From Semisulcospira habei (Eukaryota > Mollusca > Gastropoda > Semisulcospiridae): a stretch of 64,000 nucleotides of DNA. This document shows, in pieces, positions 63,941 to 64,000 of the stretch (its first letter is position 1; every line of letters begins with the position of its first letter). Position numbers and translations under genes: made by a program. The notes beneath the pieces are model-generated. The model saw only the letters and a list, made by a program, of their open reading frames with translations, was not told the origin of the DNA and made no database searches. Location of the stretch: NCBI GenBank assembly GCA_036245525.1, contig BTPG01000002.1, forward strand, positions 169,015,528 to 169,079,527, written 5' to 3'.

Positions 63941-64000
63941 TCACAACTCAGAAACAAAATACCGTCGATAGGGAAATGATCTCCGATCTAGGCAACATTA

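Overview
This is a eukaryotic nuclear window from an invertebrate animal. The one host gene I recognise with confidence is the 3' part of a cytoplasmic dynein 1 light intermediate chain gene (DYNC1LI1/2-like, + strand). Its exons are spread from 5458 to 24402 and separated by large introns full of repeats. The mix of DIRS-type retrotransposons, CR1/L2-like LINEs, 164-bp tandem-unit repeats and very long microsatellites suggests a lophotrochozoan, probably a mollusc. That placement is inference. Nothing here looks prokaryotic, and there is no CRISPR array, rRNA gene or convincing functional tRNA gene.

Layout. 1-4089: 5'-truncated, mutated DIRS retrotransposon (gag remnant, RT/RNase H, tyrosine recombinase, right terminal repeats). 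4090-8200: three copies of a repeat built from ~164-bp units (one split by a 532-bp MITE), with a dynein LIC exon at 5458-5551 between them. 8328-14346: five further LIC exons, with introns holding many hairpin elements. 14689-15358: a 670-bp internally deleted DIRS derivative. 17144-23549: an almost full-length but mutated DIRS element in a late LIC intron. 24299-24402: terminal LIC exon. 24403-31330: intergenic or 3' region with hairpins, a fourth 164-bp-unit repeat and an orphan exon-like segment. 31330-41590: LINE fragments and two long inverted-repeat pairs. 42258-50900: microsatellites, hairpins and a tandem/inverted array of ~0.5-kb units. 52200-59187: microsatellites, a truncated LINE with a zinc-knuckle C-terminus and a nearly intact CR1/L2-like LINE. 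59190-64000: more hairpins, one split by a solo LTR with a perfect 5-bp target duplication, and a possible tRNA-headed retroposon.

The feature that stands out is a dense population of palindromic (fold-back) mini-elements, about 60 copies in several families. The four commonest families are bounded by TTAA and begin with a C(C/T)C-rich motif. In at least five places two elements of different families abut and share a single TTAA. This is what repeated insertion into TTAA targets would leave, as piggyBac-type transposases do. Two of these hairpins end 27 and 41 bp upstream of dynein LIC exons.

The transposon reading frames are mostly broken. Only the LIC exons keep clean splice sites, matching phases and conserved sequence, so this gene is probably functional.
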